DNA from: Piromyces finnis
Lineage: Eukaryota > Neocallimastigomycota > Neocallimastigomycetes > Neocallimastigales > Neocallimastigaceae
Assembly: GCA_002104945.1 (NCBI GenBank)
Contig: MCFH01000105.1
Span: 1 to 52,500, forward strand
Direction: 5' to 3'
Length of the DNA: 52,500 nt
Position 1 is the first letter of the stretch. The number at the start of each line of letters is the position of its first letter. The translations under genes and the position numbers were made by a program. The notes under the pieces are model-generated. The model made no database searches. It worked only from the letters and a program-made list of their open reading frames with translations, and had not been told where the DNA came from. Shown here in pieces: positions 1 through 10,544 of the stretch.

Positions 1-375
1 AGAATTTTCTAGTCTAACAAATAAATCTTCTAGGGAAAGACTAGATAAGAAAACCCTAGAAGGATTTCGATTAATAATCTATTCTTATTAATCACCGAAT
101 AATTAAATCAAAACCTATTTGTGATAGGAAAAATATTTAATATCCGGTTCCTATCAATTTTACTTTAATTTTAATTTAGATAATAAAATAAACTAAATAA
201 TTAAATAAAATGTTTAATATAATTTAAAATAAAACTACAATTTAATTTACATTACACATATTACATAATAAGTATTGTTACAATTTATAAAATATTAATA
301 AAATAAAACATGAAAAAATGTATACATTTTAATAAGAAATATAGAATTACTTAAGTTTAATTCTAATTTCTTACA
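1..375 (-). repeat. 3' LTR of Gy1 (family A), partial
   Basis: This matches 4820-5147 and 36262-36635. In element sense it begins TGTAAGAAATTAG at 375. The rest lies beyond base 1. Just inside it, in element sense, is the purine-rich AGAAGGGGCAA, a plausible polypurine tract. Confidence 0.9.
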
Positions 376-682
376 TTGCCCCTTCTGATGAGTCAATTAG
401 ATCAGAATTTCTTTCTATGTATGGTTCTAGCTGAGAAATATGGAAAATTGGGTGAAGATGTAAATTTTCTGGAAGATCTAATTTATAATTAAGTCTTGCT
501 CGTACTTCTGCAATTCTGAATGGTCCTAGGAATTGATTAGAAAGTTTCTTGGCTGGTTCATTTGTAAAATAATATCTTCTTACCCATACTTTGTCATTAA
601 CAGCAAATTTGGGTCCGAGTGATTTTCTCTTGTCCCCATACTTCTTGTAGTCACTTTTTGCTTTTATTAAATGCTCCTTCAA
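371..682 (-). pseudogene. Gy1 integrase C-terminal tail, out of frame with pol
   Basis: This 103-residue open stretch is the C-terminal part of the Gy1 integrase. It has the usual 'LGPFRI' segment followed by 'HPIFHISQLEPY', known from the end of Ty3/gypsy integrases. It is the continuation of the frame at 771-4352, displaced by a one-base shift near 790, so the ATG at 682 is probably only an internal methionine. No chromodomain follows. The final codons read through the polypurine tract, and the TAA stop lies inside the LTR. Identity is firm. Separate expression is unlikely. Confidence 0.88.
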
Positions 683-770
683 TGCTTCAAAATGTGAGTG
701 CCAGTCTCTTGTAAGGACAGATGCACTATCCTTAAGAAGAACAGGGGGGTCACTGATGTTGCATGATGGG

Positions 771-3700
771 TTAAAACCATAATTTGCGAAAATATGGTGA
801 CTTACCGATTGACTTATGCATAGCGTTATTGTAAGCCATTTCGCATAGAGGAAGATAAAAACACCAGTCAGTCTGAGCAGAAGAACAGTAGCATCTAAGG
901 TATTGTTCGATTACAGAGTTTGCTCTTTCCACCTGCCCATTAGATTGTTGGTGGTGAGCAGTAGCTAATTGAGGTTGAACAGAGAGAGCATAACATAGTG
1001 AGGTCCTGAATTCTGAAGAAAACTGGGAACCGTGGTCAGAAACTATTATCTTCGGGAGACCATGGTAACGAAACACATTGGCCAAAAGAAGTCTTTCAGT
1101 CAGATCGGCAGTAGGGACATCAGTACAAGGAATTAAATGTACCATTTTAGTCAAATGGTCAGATACCACCATAATGCAGGTGCAATTTTGGGAACTTGGA
1201 AGATATACTATGAAATCTACACCTATAATTTCCCAAGGACGATTTGGGACAGGCAATGGGATTAACTTACCGTAAGGTTGGTGTCTTCTTGTTTTGCATT
1301 TCGAACAGACTTCACAAGAAAGAACGTAATTCGAGATATCATTTTTCATATTTGGCCACCAATATTGTCTTTTGATTTTTTCGAGAGTTTTGTCAACTCC
1401 TTGATGGCCACCAGTGGGGTTGTCATGTAGACTTTTTAATATACTTACCTTTAAGGAAGAAGGCACAATGATTCTATTTTGAAAATGTAGAATGCCTTCA
1501 ATAAGTTTAAATAAGGATGAGTTACCAGATAAATTTTTTATTTTCTCAATTGTACTCCGACAGAATTTATCTTTCTTTTGGGTTTCAATAAGTCTGGAGA
1601 GGTTTTCCGTAGAGGCACAACAAAAGTTTTCATCCTTAAGAATTGTAGACGTAGTATCCTTCTTGTTTCCTTTATAATCTGGTCTTCGAGAAAGAGAGTC
1701 AGGCTTGCCGCCTTTGGAACCAGGTCTGAAGGAGATACGAAATTCAAACTTAGATAGATATAAGCTCCATCTTATTTGCCTTTGATTTAAATTTTGTGGC
1801 TTCTTGAAATATAGAAGGTTCTTGTGGTCGGTTATCACTTGGATAGGGTGTTTGGCTCCCTCTAAGTAATGTCGCCATACTTCAAAAGCGGTAATGACAG
1901 CTAACAGCTCTTTATCATATATTGAATAGTTAGCTTCTGTTGAAGTGAATGCTCTTGAATAAAATGCAATAGGATGAAGGGTATTGTCGGAGTCGCTAAC
2001 TTGGGATAAAATGCATCCCAATGCAAAATCGCTGGCATCAGTTTCAACTGTAAATTCTTTCTCAGGATCTGGATATATAAGGATGTTGTCAAGGCGAAAT
2101 GCTGCTTTTAAATTATTGAATGCTTTTTCGCACTTGTCATCCCAAATATACTTACAGTCCTTCTTTAAGAGTTTACGTAGGGAATTCATCAGTCCAGCAA
2201 AATTTTTTATGAACCGTCTATAAAAATTACAAAGGCCGATAAAACTTTGCAATTCTTTTGTGTTGTTTGGGGTCGGCCATTCAAGAACAGAGGTGACTTT
2301 GTTCTTGTCCATTGACAGGCCATCAGTGGTAACTGTGAACCCTAAAAATGTAGTCTCATTGACATGAAACTCACATTTTTCTAGTTTACAAAAGAGTCCA
2401 TTATTTATTAGCGTTGATAGGACGAAGCGAACATGTTGGGTTTGTTCACTTAAGGTTTTGGAGTAAATTATAATATCATCTAAATAAATTTGAGTGAATT
2501 TTCCAATGGAATCGATGAGGATATCTTGAACGAAGCGTTGAAAGACCGATGGTGCATTTCGAAGACCAAAAGGCATTACAAGATATTCGTAATGTCCTAA
2601 TGGTGATCGAAAAGCCGTCAAATATTCTTGACCTTCTTTGACTCGGATGAGGTTATATGCCGAGCGTAGATCCAAGCGGGTGAAGATAGTAGAATCCTTG
2701 AAAGATTCAATGAGATCATTGATTCTTGGAATCGGAAAACTGTTACGAATTGTAGCAGCGTTTAGGCGTCTATAGTCAACACATAGACGTAGGCTCCCAT
2801 CATACTTTTTAACGAAGAGAACAGGAGCACCGGCGGGTGATTTGGATTTTCGGATGAATCCTTTCTTCAAATTCTCTTCGAGATATTCTTTAAGAGCACT
2901 TTTTTCAACAGTAGTTAACGAATAAATAGGTCCAAAATAAAGCTGGCTACCTGGAATCAGGTCGATGGTAAGATCATATTCTCGATGAGGAGGAAGCTTG
3001 TCGGCTTCTCTCTTTTCGAAAACAACCTTTAAATCATTATAGTACTTATTGATAATTTTATAGTTATCTTCATAAACAATGGCAGCGCAAAGGTCCATGT
3101 TTGTAAGTTCAGAAGCATGTACTTCTTCAGGAATTATTGACTCTGGAGGTAATTCTGTCAATGGGATCATTGAAGCGGCCAAATTACCTCCATGGAATAG
3201 TAGCTTATTGCCCTTGGAGGATGGACAATGGTCCAAGCAATGAGTTTCCAGAAAGTAGATTTTATTTTTCTCAAAGTCAATATAAGGTCTATGTTTTGAA
3301 AGCCAGTCCCTTCTTAATATTCCAGAGATACCTGTAAGTTGAAGGTTGGCAACGGCAAATTCAAAGCTTTCGGAGTGATCAAATATTTTTAGCTGAAGAG
3401 ATTTTATGGATTGTCTAATATTCATTACCTTATTATTAGGTAATTGGATATTAATAGGAGAAGTCAAGCCAGAAGTAGGTATCTTATTGTTAGCAACATA
3501 GTTTTTACATATGAAGCTCCTGGAAGATCCGGAGTCTATAAGAAGTTGTATCCTATGAGATTTGTTGTGAAGAGTAATGAAGAAACTCATTGTCATAGAA
3601 GTACTATTATCAGGAGTGTAATTAGCAGACAATAAGCTTTCCTTGTTGTCATTCTTATGGCTTCGTTTTCTAGGAAATTTTTGTTCTGTCTTTTGTAGAT

Positions 3701-4352
3701 TAAAAGATTTTCTTTTAAAGCTAATTCTATTATTGATGTCGGTATCTTTGGATCCTTTAATTTTTTGTTCAATAAAGCATTTCTTATCCAGCTCAATGAT
3801 GAGATTCGTATCATCAAAGAGTGATTTCGGTTTTTCTATTTTATCAAATTCTTTCTTAACTTCTGGTAGAAGGCCTCTTCTAATAAGGTCAACGAAAACA
3901 TTATCCGGCCAATCTATGCGGTTTGCGAGTCTTCTAAATTCAATAGTAAAGAAGGCAGCTTTTCCCAAAGTAATCTGTTTTGTGTTTAGTAGTTGCTCTA
4001 TAAGGACAAACTTTAATTCTTTTGTATCACCAAAGTTCTTGATCAAGAGTTTTTTGAAAGAGGAGTAGTCCAGGGAGTCTAAAGTTCCATCTCCTTTTAT
4101 CGAAAGAGCCCATTTCTTGGAAGGCCCATGAAGTTTGTTGATGATAAAGGAGTTTTTGAATTCGTCGGAGGAGGACGGTGTTGGGTGCTCTTTAAAGAAT
4201 AATTCGGCTTGTCCGAAAATTTCGTTTAATCTAAGTTCTTGAGTACTTGACTTGTTCTCAAGAACACCATTAGGTGAAAAGAATGTTGGGATGAATTCAT
4301 TAATAGTAGTTATTAATTTATTAGCATCCGCAACGTTTGTGTTTTCTGACAT
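771..4352 (-). CDS. Gy1 gag-pol polyprotein, truncated by frameshift
   Basis: This is a 1193-residue single-frame gag-pol. Residues 1 to about 220 look like gag; I see no CCHC zinc knuckle. The aspartic protease has its DSGS motif near residue 273. The reverse transcriptase has 'LCVDYRRLN' near 525 and the catalytic YLDD near 622. RNase H begins with 'ETDAS' near 770. The integrase has an HHCC region from about 976 and acidic residues near 1044, 1105 and 1141, which gives the D,D(35)E spacing. The frame stops after 'SPYF', where related proteins run on, because of a one-base shift near 790. The ATG at 4352 follows a 16-A run by two bases. It would make the proteins for reverse transcription and insertion of Gy1. 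Confidence 0.93.
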   Translation of the reverse strand: MSENTNVADANKLITTINEFIPTFFSPNGVLENKSSTQELRLNEIFGQAELFFKEHPTPSSSDEFKNSFIINKLHGPSKKWALSIKGDGTLDSLDYSSFKKLLIKNFGDTKELKFVLIEQLLNTKQITLGKAAFFTIEFRRLANRIDWPDNVFVDLIRRGLLPEVKKEFDKIEKPKSLFDDTNLIIELDKKCFIEQKIKGSKDTDINNRISFKRKSFNLQKTEQKFPRKRSHKNDNKESLLSANYTPDNSTSMTMSFFITLHNKSHRIQLLIDSGSSRSFICKNYVANNKIPTSGLTSPINIQLPNNKVMNIRQSIKSLQLKIFDHSESFEFAVANLQLTGISGILRRDWLSKHRPYIDFEKNKIYFLETHCLDHCPSSKGNKLLFHGGNLAASMIPLTELPPESIIPEEVHASELTNMDLCAAIVYEDNYKIINKYYNDLKVVFEKREADKLPPHREYDLTIDLIPGSQLYFGPIYSLTTVEKSALKEYLEENLKKGFIRKSKSPAGAPVLFVKKYDGSLRLCVDYRRLNAATIRNSFPIPRINDLIESFKDSTIFTRLDLRSAYNLIRVKEGQEYLTAFRSPLGHYEYLVMPFGLRNAPSVFQRFVQDILIDSIGKFTQIYLDDIIIYSKTLSEQTQHVRFVLSTLINNGLFCKLEKCEFHVNETTFLGFTVTTDGLSMDKNKVTSVLEWPTPNNTKELQSFIGLCNFYRRFIKNFAGLMNSLRKLLKKDCKYIWDDKCEKAFNNLKAAFRLDNILIYPDPEKEFTVETDASDFALGCILSQVSDSDNTLHPIAFYSRAFTSTEANYSIYDKELLAVITAFEVWRHYLEGAKHPIQVITDHKNLLYFKKPQNLNQRQIRWSLYLSKFEFRISFRPGSKGGKPDSLSRRPDYKGNKKDTTSTILKDENFCCASTENLSRLIETQKKDKFCRSTIEKIKNLSGNSSLFKLIEGILHFQNRIIVPSSLKVSILKSLHDNPTGGHQGVDKTLEKIKRQYWWPNMKNDISNYVLSCEVCSKCKTRRHQPYGKLIPLPVPNRPWEIIGVDFIVYLPSSQNCTCIMVVSDHLTKMVHLIPCTDVPTADLTERLLLANVFRYHGLPKIIVSDHGSQFSSEFRTSLCYALSVQPQLATAHHQQSNGQVERANSVIEQYLRCYCSSAQTDWCFYLPLCEMAYNNAMHKSIGKSPYFRKLWF

Positions 4353-4510
4353 TATTTTTTTTTTTTTTTTGTATTTATTTTTTGATATATATCCTAAAAG
4401 AAAAAGGAAAAAAAATTAAATTAATGGTAAATTTGTTAGTATATATGAATTTTTTTTTAATTTTTGATTGGTAAAAATAAATTTTTTTTTTTTTTTTGAA
4501 GAGTTATTAT
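4353..4510 (-). promoter_or_regulatory. Gy1 leader with poly(A) tracts and self-primer site
   Basis: In element sense the leader has two A-runs (complement of 4482-4497 and 4355-4370), the second almost touching the ATG. The 12 bases next to the LTR (4499-4510), in sense ATAATAACTCTT, are complementary to a segment inside the LTR itself (4742-4753), as in Tf1-type self-priming. No TGG of a tRNA primer site is present at the LTR edge. Confidence 0.6.
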
Positions 4511-5147
4511 TGTAAGAATTTAATATATAATTTTAATTATATATGTACATTCTTAACTACAATGTAATAATACACTGTAATTAATATAATAATATAACTA
4601 TATTCACAAAATGAGTAATACGTATCTTTAATGTTTTGTTTTATTCTTATTTTAAATTATTGAATAATAATTTTTTTTAAGAAATTTTATTAAAACTTCT
4701 CTTAATAAGTTTTGAGTTTATTTTTTTCTTACAAAGAAAAAATAATAACTCTTGAATTTTTTAATTAAATTCAAGAGTTGTTTTATTTATAAGAATTTTA
4801 AAATTTTGGGTTAAATTAAAGAATTTTCTAGTCTAACAAATAAATCTTCTAGGGAAAGACTAGATAAGAAAACCCTAGAAGGATTTCGATTAATAATCTA
4901 TTCTTATTAATCACCGAATAATTAAATCAAAACCTATTTGTGATAGGAAAAATATTTAATATCCGGTTCCTATCAATTTTACTTTAATTTTAATTTAGAT
5001 AATAAAATATACTAAATAATTAAATAAAATGGTTAATATAATTTAAAATAAAACTACAATTTAATTTACATTACACATATTACATAATAAGTATTGTTAC
5101 ATTTATAAAATATTAATAAGATAAAACATGAAAAATGTATACATTTT
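4511..5147 (-). repeat. 5' LTR of Gy1 (family A), outer end missing
   Basis: This is a direct repeat of the Gy1 3' LTR. Its inner edge reads TGTAAGAATT on the plus strand. It carries the hairpin at about 4748-4780 and the pseudoknot cassette (about 4820-4975) described in the findings. It breaks off after 'ATACATTTT', where the other copies continue for about 50 bp. Confidence 0.88.
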
Positions 5148-6183
5148 TGTAAAAGTTTTATTAAACTTATAATTTAATATTAAAATATTAAATTAAATAA
5201 AAGATTAAAGATAACTAGGTTAGAAAAAATGTTTTATTAAAATAATCTTAATTGTTTTATAAATGAATAATAATAATTAAATTATGTATTATAGTTAAAA
5301 TAATTTCTTTTTATTTTATTTGAAGAGTATATATAATAATAAGATTATTTAATAGTAATACTTGTTAAGTATTAATAAGGTAATAATCTTTACAAAGATT
5401 TAATTCATAAAACTATTCTAAACTATTTATACTATTTGTAATTTTACGTTTAATAATAAAATAACTTTTTAATACATGATTATTTTTTATAATATATTTT
5501 ATAATACTAAGGTTAAACTTAAGACTTATTACTAATTATTAAAAATAACTATTATTTATATATTCATAATATTAGTTATTTCTTAATTATAATATAATTC
5601 ATTGAATATAATATTAATAATTTATAATCTTTTAATTCAAAGATTATAAGTTATGTTATTGAAATAATTATTATAAAATAAAGTTAATTAATTCCGGAAA
5701 ATAATTTTAATTTAATTAAAACAATAATTTATATCCTTTTGGGTGAATGATTTATGTTCAATACATCAGGGGTGATCATTCTCTGAATAAACAATTAATT
5801 ATTACTAACAAAATATCTTTAAATTGGAATATCTCGTGAACCAGCAGAGATATCGACCTGATTTTAAGATATGTTGTTCATCTCGAGCGTGGCTTTCTAA
5901 CGAACCCACAATCTCCCAAAAACACAATTATCCAAAATCGCCATTCGTTGAGGAGATACACATGTTTTTCCTAATTTAATTTTGACGATTAGGGTTAAAG
6001 TTATTTGTTATAAAATATTAAGGGTTAAGGTCATATCTTAACCTTTTATAAATTTTTTAAATATTTCTTAATATAATTTTATAATTTATTTGAAAATAAA
6101 ATATTATTGATTTTGAAATTTTATAAGTAATTTCACAATTTCAAGTGATCTTGAAATTGTAGATTCCACTAGTATTCGTGACA
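5148..6183 (-). mobile_element. Solo LTR E0
   Basis: An LTR-like unit bounded TGTAAAAG...GTGACA. It is an inverted copy of 8040-9243 and a direct copy of 29203-30305. The flanks (ATTTT / TTAAA) do not match, so its left edge probably results from a rearrangement with the Gy1 LTR. Confidence 0.75.
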
Positions 6184-6188
6184 TTAAA

Positions 6189-7408
6189 TGTTGAGTGAGC
6201 TAGGATTGGTATGTAACTTGGTCAGAATGTTTCATATAATATAACTTAATTTACTAATAAAATATTAAACTTATTTATTATTAAATCTTTTCTTCAAAAC
6301 TTATTAAAGAATTTAATTAATACTAATTTAAAATTAAATAGGTTTTTATATTTAAAATAAAAATTTTAATATAATTTAATTATGAAATTTGTTTATTAAT
6401 TATTTATTTATTAAGATAATATTTATTAAGTTATATTATAATTAATAATTAATAATTAATAATCTTACAAAGAATTTCAAAATTGATTTCAATTTTTTGT
6501 TTAAATACTTTTTTCTTACATATAATAAAATTACATTGATTTTAATATTGATATTAATAATAAAGAAAAAATAAAATAATTTTAAATTAAAATATTAATA
6601 ATTGATATTGATATTAATAATATGAATTCATATGATAGTTCTTAAGATTAATCTTTTAAATTACTTTTAAAATAAAAGTATTGTTTTAACCATTTTAAAT
6701 TGTAAATATTTAATATTATAAATTGAGAATAACAATTACTGATACTAATTATATATTCTCATGATCAATTAATTAATAATTATAACTAATGATTTTTGAT
6801 CCAAAGGCTTTTTTGGTTTGATTATGATTGAGGTTATTAATCAAAATTATTTGAAAAATTATTAATTAATTTTTATAATTGATTAGGTTTATAATCAAGA
6901 ATATTTATTATCTAACCTTATTTAATAATAATGGAGAATTTTTAAATTGAATTATTTATAGAAAGTTGGATGACTTGAATAATGACTTTAATTATATAAA
7001 TTAATATTAATCATTTTAATATATATTATTATATATTTATTGGAACTAATTAAATCTTTAAATAGCTATATCTCAAGAACTAGTGGTCTAAATTAGCTGA
7101 AAATTTGTGAGAATATAGATCTCAACTAGTACTTTCTAATAAATTTAATTTGAAGTCTCTAGAAAAGGAAAATAGGACGCGAGATTCAGAAGTTATCATT
7201 AGTTTCGTATAGCACATTTTCTTCTCAAGGGTTAATTTATTGAAAATTAAATTTTTGTGATCCTTAACCCTTTTCAATATTAAATTTTTCCAAGTGATCT
7301 TTTTAATTATTTTTAAAAGTGTTTTATAATTTTTGAAATATAAATTTGATTTTTAAATTATTTATTTGAATATTTAATTTATTTTTTAATCGTCTTCTAT
7401 TCTTGACA
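6189..7408 (-). mobile_element. Solo LTR R (relative of E)
   Basis: Bounded TGTTGAGTGAGC...TTCTTGACA and flanked by a perfect 5-bp duplication TTAAA (6184-6188, 7409-7413). It is mostly different from E in sequence but shares a spaced motif pair (GAACTAG then CTTTCTAATAAA at about 7078-7145) and a complementary pair built on AAGGGTTAA / TTAACCCTT. Confidence 0.7.
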
Positions 7409-7466
7409 TTAAAATCAGCTATTCTATTAATTCATTATTTATAAATTTCATTCTTTATCAAAATTA
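7409..7466. other. Short AT-rich remnant
   Basis: A 58-bp remnant between R and B1. The end of it resembles the sequence left of B4 (about 40085-40137) and, inverted, the sequence right of B3 (37256-37300). Confidence 0.4.
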
Positions 7467-8039
7467 TGTCACAATAACATATATAAAAATTTAAAAAATT
7501 TGGACACATGGAAAAAATTAAAAATTTTTTCAAAATTTGAAAATTTGAAAATTTGAAAAAATTTATTTTTTAAATTTTTATTAAAAAATTTCAAAGTATA
7601 AAATTTCTAATATTTGAAATTATTAAATTTTTTAAAATTTTTAAAATTTTATTATTAAAAATTTTAATTTAAATTTATTTATTAACTATTTACAATAATT
7701 ATATTAATTATTAATTTATAAAAATTAAATATTTTATAATTAGATAATAATTAATTAAAATTAAAAAATGTAATAATTAAAATTGTTCATGTATAAAAAG
7801 AACAAAAATTGACAAAAATTACGAAGCTTTAGCGTTAGTAATTTTTTAACTTAAAGTTAATAAAATTTATAAACTCCTATAAAACCTAAAACTTTAAAAA
7901 TTTTAATATTTTTAATAACTTAATATATGCTGATATTAAGTTATTGCTAAAATAAAAATATTATTTAATTTTCTTTATATAAATATTATTAGCTTTACGC
8001 CTTCAATAGGAAAGCGTATTATATTTATTAATTAATATA

Positions 8040-9243
8040 TGTCACGAATACTAGTGAAATTACAATTTCAAGATCACTTGGAATTGTGAAATCACTTATG
8101 AAAATTCAAAATCAACAAATATTTTATTTTCAAATAAATTATAAAATTTTATTAAGAAATATTTAAAAATTTAGGAAAGGTTAAAATATGACCTTAACCC
8201 TTAATAATTTTTATAATAAATAACTTTAACCCTTATCGTTAAAATGGAATAAGAAAAAACACGCGTATCTCCTCAACGAATGACGATTTTTGAATAAAAA
8301 TGTTTTGGTTATAATTACGTTCGTTAGAAAGCCACGCTCGAGACAAACAACATATCTTAAAATCAGGTCAATATCTCTGCTGGTTCACGAGATATTCCAA
8401 TTTAAAGATATTTTGTTAGCAATGATTAATTGTTTATTCAGAGAATGATCACCCCTGATATATCAAACATAAATCATTCACTCAAAGTATAAAAATTATT
8501 GTTTAATTAAATTAAAATTATTTTCCGGAACTAATTAACTTTATTTTATAATAATTATTTCAATAACATAATTTATAATCTTTGAACTAGAGGATTATAA
8601 TTATTAATATTATATTCAATGAATTATATTATAATTATAATTAAGAAATAATTAATATTATGAATATTATAAACAATAGTTATTTTTTAATAATTAGGAA
8701 TAAGTCTTAAGTTTAGTTTAAGTATTATAAAATATATTATGAATATAATCATGTATTGAAAAGTTATTTTATTATTAAATGTAAAATTACAAATAGTATA
8801 AATAGTTTAGAATAGTTATGAAATTAAAATCTTTGTAAAGATTATTAACCAAAAATTATTAACCATAAATTATTAAATTATTAACTATAAATTATTAACT
8901 ATAAATTATTAACTATGAATTATTAACTATAAATTATTAACTATGAATTATTAACTATAAATTATTAACTAAAGATTATTAACTAGAAATTATTAACTAT
9001 TAATAATAATTAATACTTAATGAGTATTACTACTAAATAATCTTATTATTATATTTTAGCAATATATTATTAAATAAAATAAAAGAAATTATTTTAACCA
9101 TAATATATAATTTAATTATTCATTTATAAATCAATTAAGATTATTTTAATAAAACATTTTTTTTTTCTAACCTAGTTATCTTTTAACCTTTTATTTAATT
9201 TAATATTTTAATATTAAATTATAAGTTTAGTAAAACTTTTACA
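8040..9243 (+). mobile_element. Solo LTR E1 inside B1
   Basis: Bounded TGTCACGAATAC...CTTTTACA, with the 5-bp duplication ATATA on both sides (8035-8039, 9244-9248). The uninterrupted site is visible in the other B copies, which read straight through. It is inverted relative to E0. Confidence 0.85.
8848..9002. repeat. 14-bp tandem repeat in E1
   Basis: About ten units close to AAATTATTAACTAT, with a few substitutions. The matching part of E2 (about 29450-29510) has only a few units, so the array differs in length between copies. Confidence 0.8.
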
Positions 9244-9309
9244 ATATAACTAGTGTGCTTACCACACTTTTCTTTAATAAAAAATCGCTTTTTGACAAAA
9301 TTAAAATTG

Positions 9310-9383
9310 GCTCGCGTAGCCTAATTGGATAGGGCGTCAGACTTCTAATCTGAAGATTGCGGGTTTGAGTCCCGCCGTGAGTG
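9310..9383 (+). tRNA. tRNA-Arg(UCT), copy 1, probably damaged
   Basis: A complete 74-nt cloverleaf. The 7-bp acceptor stem is GCTCGCG/CGTGAGT, the anticodon loop CTTCTAA (anticodon TCT) and the discriminator base G. Compared with copy 2 (47781) the only change is C to T in the T-loop (TTTGAGT for TTCGAGT). That base is the near-invariant C56, which pairs with G19 and is part of the B box, so transcription or folding may suffer. A T5 run follows within about 10 bp. Confidence 0.85.
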
Positions 9384-9829
9384 ATGTTGCATTTTTATAT
9401 TTTACAAAAATGTAAAAATATAATTTATAAATGTAAAGTAGATTTTATCATTAATTTTGTTAAAAAAATATATATATATAATAAAGAAATTATATATATT
9501 TTATTTACTATTAATTAATTATATAATTATATATTATTTATTTTTTTATATATTAATTATATGAAAATATTAAAAGTATAATTTTATTTAATATTATATA
9601 AATATTTATATTTTTACTACTAATTAAAATGTTGTATGTCTTTTCATAATATAAGAAAAGACACTATTAAATAACTTGTATTGAATAATAATAATAAAAT
9701 ATTAATAATAAATATAAAATAATAAATAAACTTATTGTATATAAATATTTATTTATAAAGTATTAGTGTTATAAAAGGTATTATAACAATAATATTTAAT
9801 CATAAAAGATTAAGAGTCTCAATAGTCTC
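9384..9829. other. AT-rich spacer
   Basis: I see no gene in it. It holds runs of TA and TAA and no convincing LTR ends. Confidence 0.5.
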
Positions 9830-9895
9830 AAGAAAATGTCTAATAATAAAAATGTATTTTAATACATTTTTATTTTTATTATTAGACATTTTCTT
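9830..9895. repeat. Perfect 23-bp inverted repeat
   Basis: The arms (9830-9852 and 9873-9895) are perfect complements around a smaller nested hairpin, ATGTATT/AATACAT. It lies just before the decayed copia gag. Confidence 0.75.
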
Positions 9896-9905
9896 AAGTT
9901 CAAAT

Positions 9906-10544
9906 ATGGTCCCTTCTAGTTTTATAGGAAAATTCCAGATAGAACTTAATAAAGAAAACTTTCAAGCTTAGCAAATTAAGGTTAGAGATATTTTAAGATG
10001 TTGCGGCTTGGAAGAATATATTGATGAAAATAAAACTTCAAAGATATATATAAAAATATATCAGAGGGTGAAAAGTAAATTATAAAGAAGTTCCATAAGC
10101 TCAATATGTACTACAAAAAAATGTAACAAATGAAACACTTGCTATTGATAATAAAGTAAGAATGTTTATTAGAAGTACATTAGCACCGTGGCTATGGAAA
10201 TTATGATAATTGTAATCATAAAAATAATAAAAATAAAATCGATATAATATGTTGTTTTTGCAATAAAAGAGGCTACATTGAAAGAAACTGCATATTAAAA
10301 GAAAAATTAGCAAAAGAATATAATTCAAATAATAAAAATTATAAAAACAAACAAAATAAAAAGTATAAAAAAGAAATATGCTGATGTAGTTACAAGACAA
10401 AGAAATAACTACAAGGATATAACACCAAATTTATTCAACGTTGATTATAATTCTACATATGAAAAGGAATCAAACAGTGTTATAAAAGTAAAAACTTCAA
10501 ATAAAAAATATAAAAAGGTTGTAAAATCTAAAGGAAGCTTTAAT
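9906..10544 (+). pseudogene. Cp1 gag remnant
   Basis: Conceptual translation near 9906 gives a copia gag start ('ENFQA', then 'IKVRDILRCCGLEEYID') broken by stops. A zinc-knuckle remnant is at about 10248-10292 ('CCFCNKRGYIERNC'), where the histidine of CCHC is tyrosine. The region is Lys/Asn-rich and shifted several times. It continues into the protease. Confidence 0.7.

Larger units (their letters stand above)
1..5147 (-). mobile_element. Gy1, Ty3/gypsy LTR retrotransposon, left edge cut by window
   Basis: A Ty3/gypsy element lies on the minus strand. From its 5' end it has a 5' LTR (4511-5147), a leader (4353-4510), a gag-pol frame (771-4352), a shifted integrase tail (371-682) and a 3' LTR (375 down past base 1). 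The two LTR copies match over their shared part apart from a few substitutions and single-base gaps. The 5' LTR lacks its outer ~50 bp: after 5147 the sequence passes straight into solo LTR E0. The domain order (protease, reverse transcriptase, RNase H, integrase) is that of Ty3/gypsy. One frameshift near 790 makes this copy defective. Confidence 0.93.
7467..9297 (+). mobile_element. Solo LTR B1, split by E1
   Basis: Family B runs from TGTCACAATAAC to CTTTTTGACA and is about 620 bp. Here it is 7467-8039 plus 9249-9297, parted by E1. Other copies are at 17961, 36637 (-), 40138 and 46645 (-). A small hairpin AGTGTG/CACACT lies near the right end. The end lies 12 bp before tRNA-Arg 1. Confidence 0.82.

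Noticed and set aside
1078-4068. Several short plus- and minus-strand frames inside Gy1 pol
   Set aside because: Shadows of the gag-pol frame; no homology, and composition follows pol.
5148-9243. A 4.1-kb DNA transposon or foldback element with ~1.1-kb inverted ends (E0 and E1)
   Set aside because: E1 has its own ATATA duplication inside B1, and E2 exists alone with AATTA. These are independent solo LTRs that happen to be opposite.
10101-10400. 99-residue minus-strand hydrophobic frame
   Set aside because: Antisense of the AAA/AAT-rich decayed copia gag.
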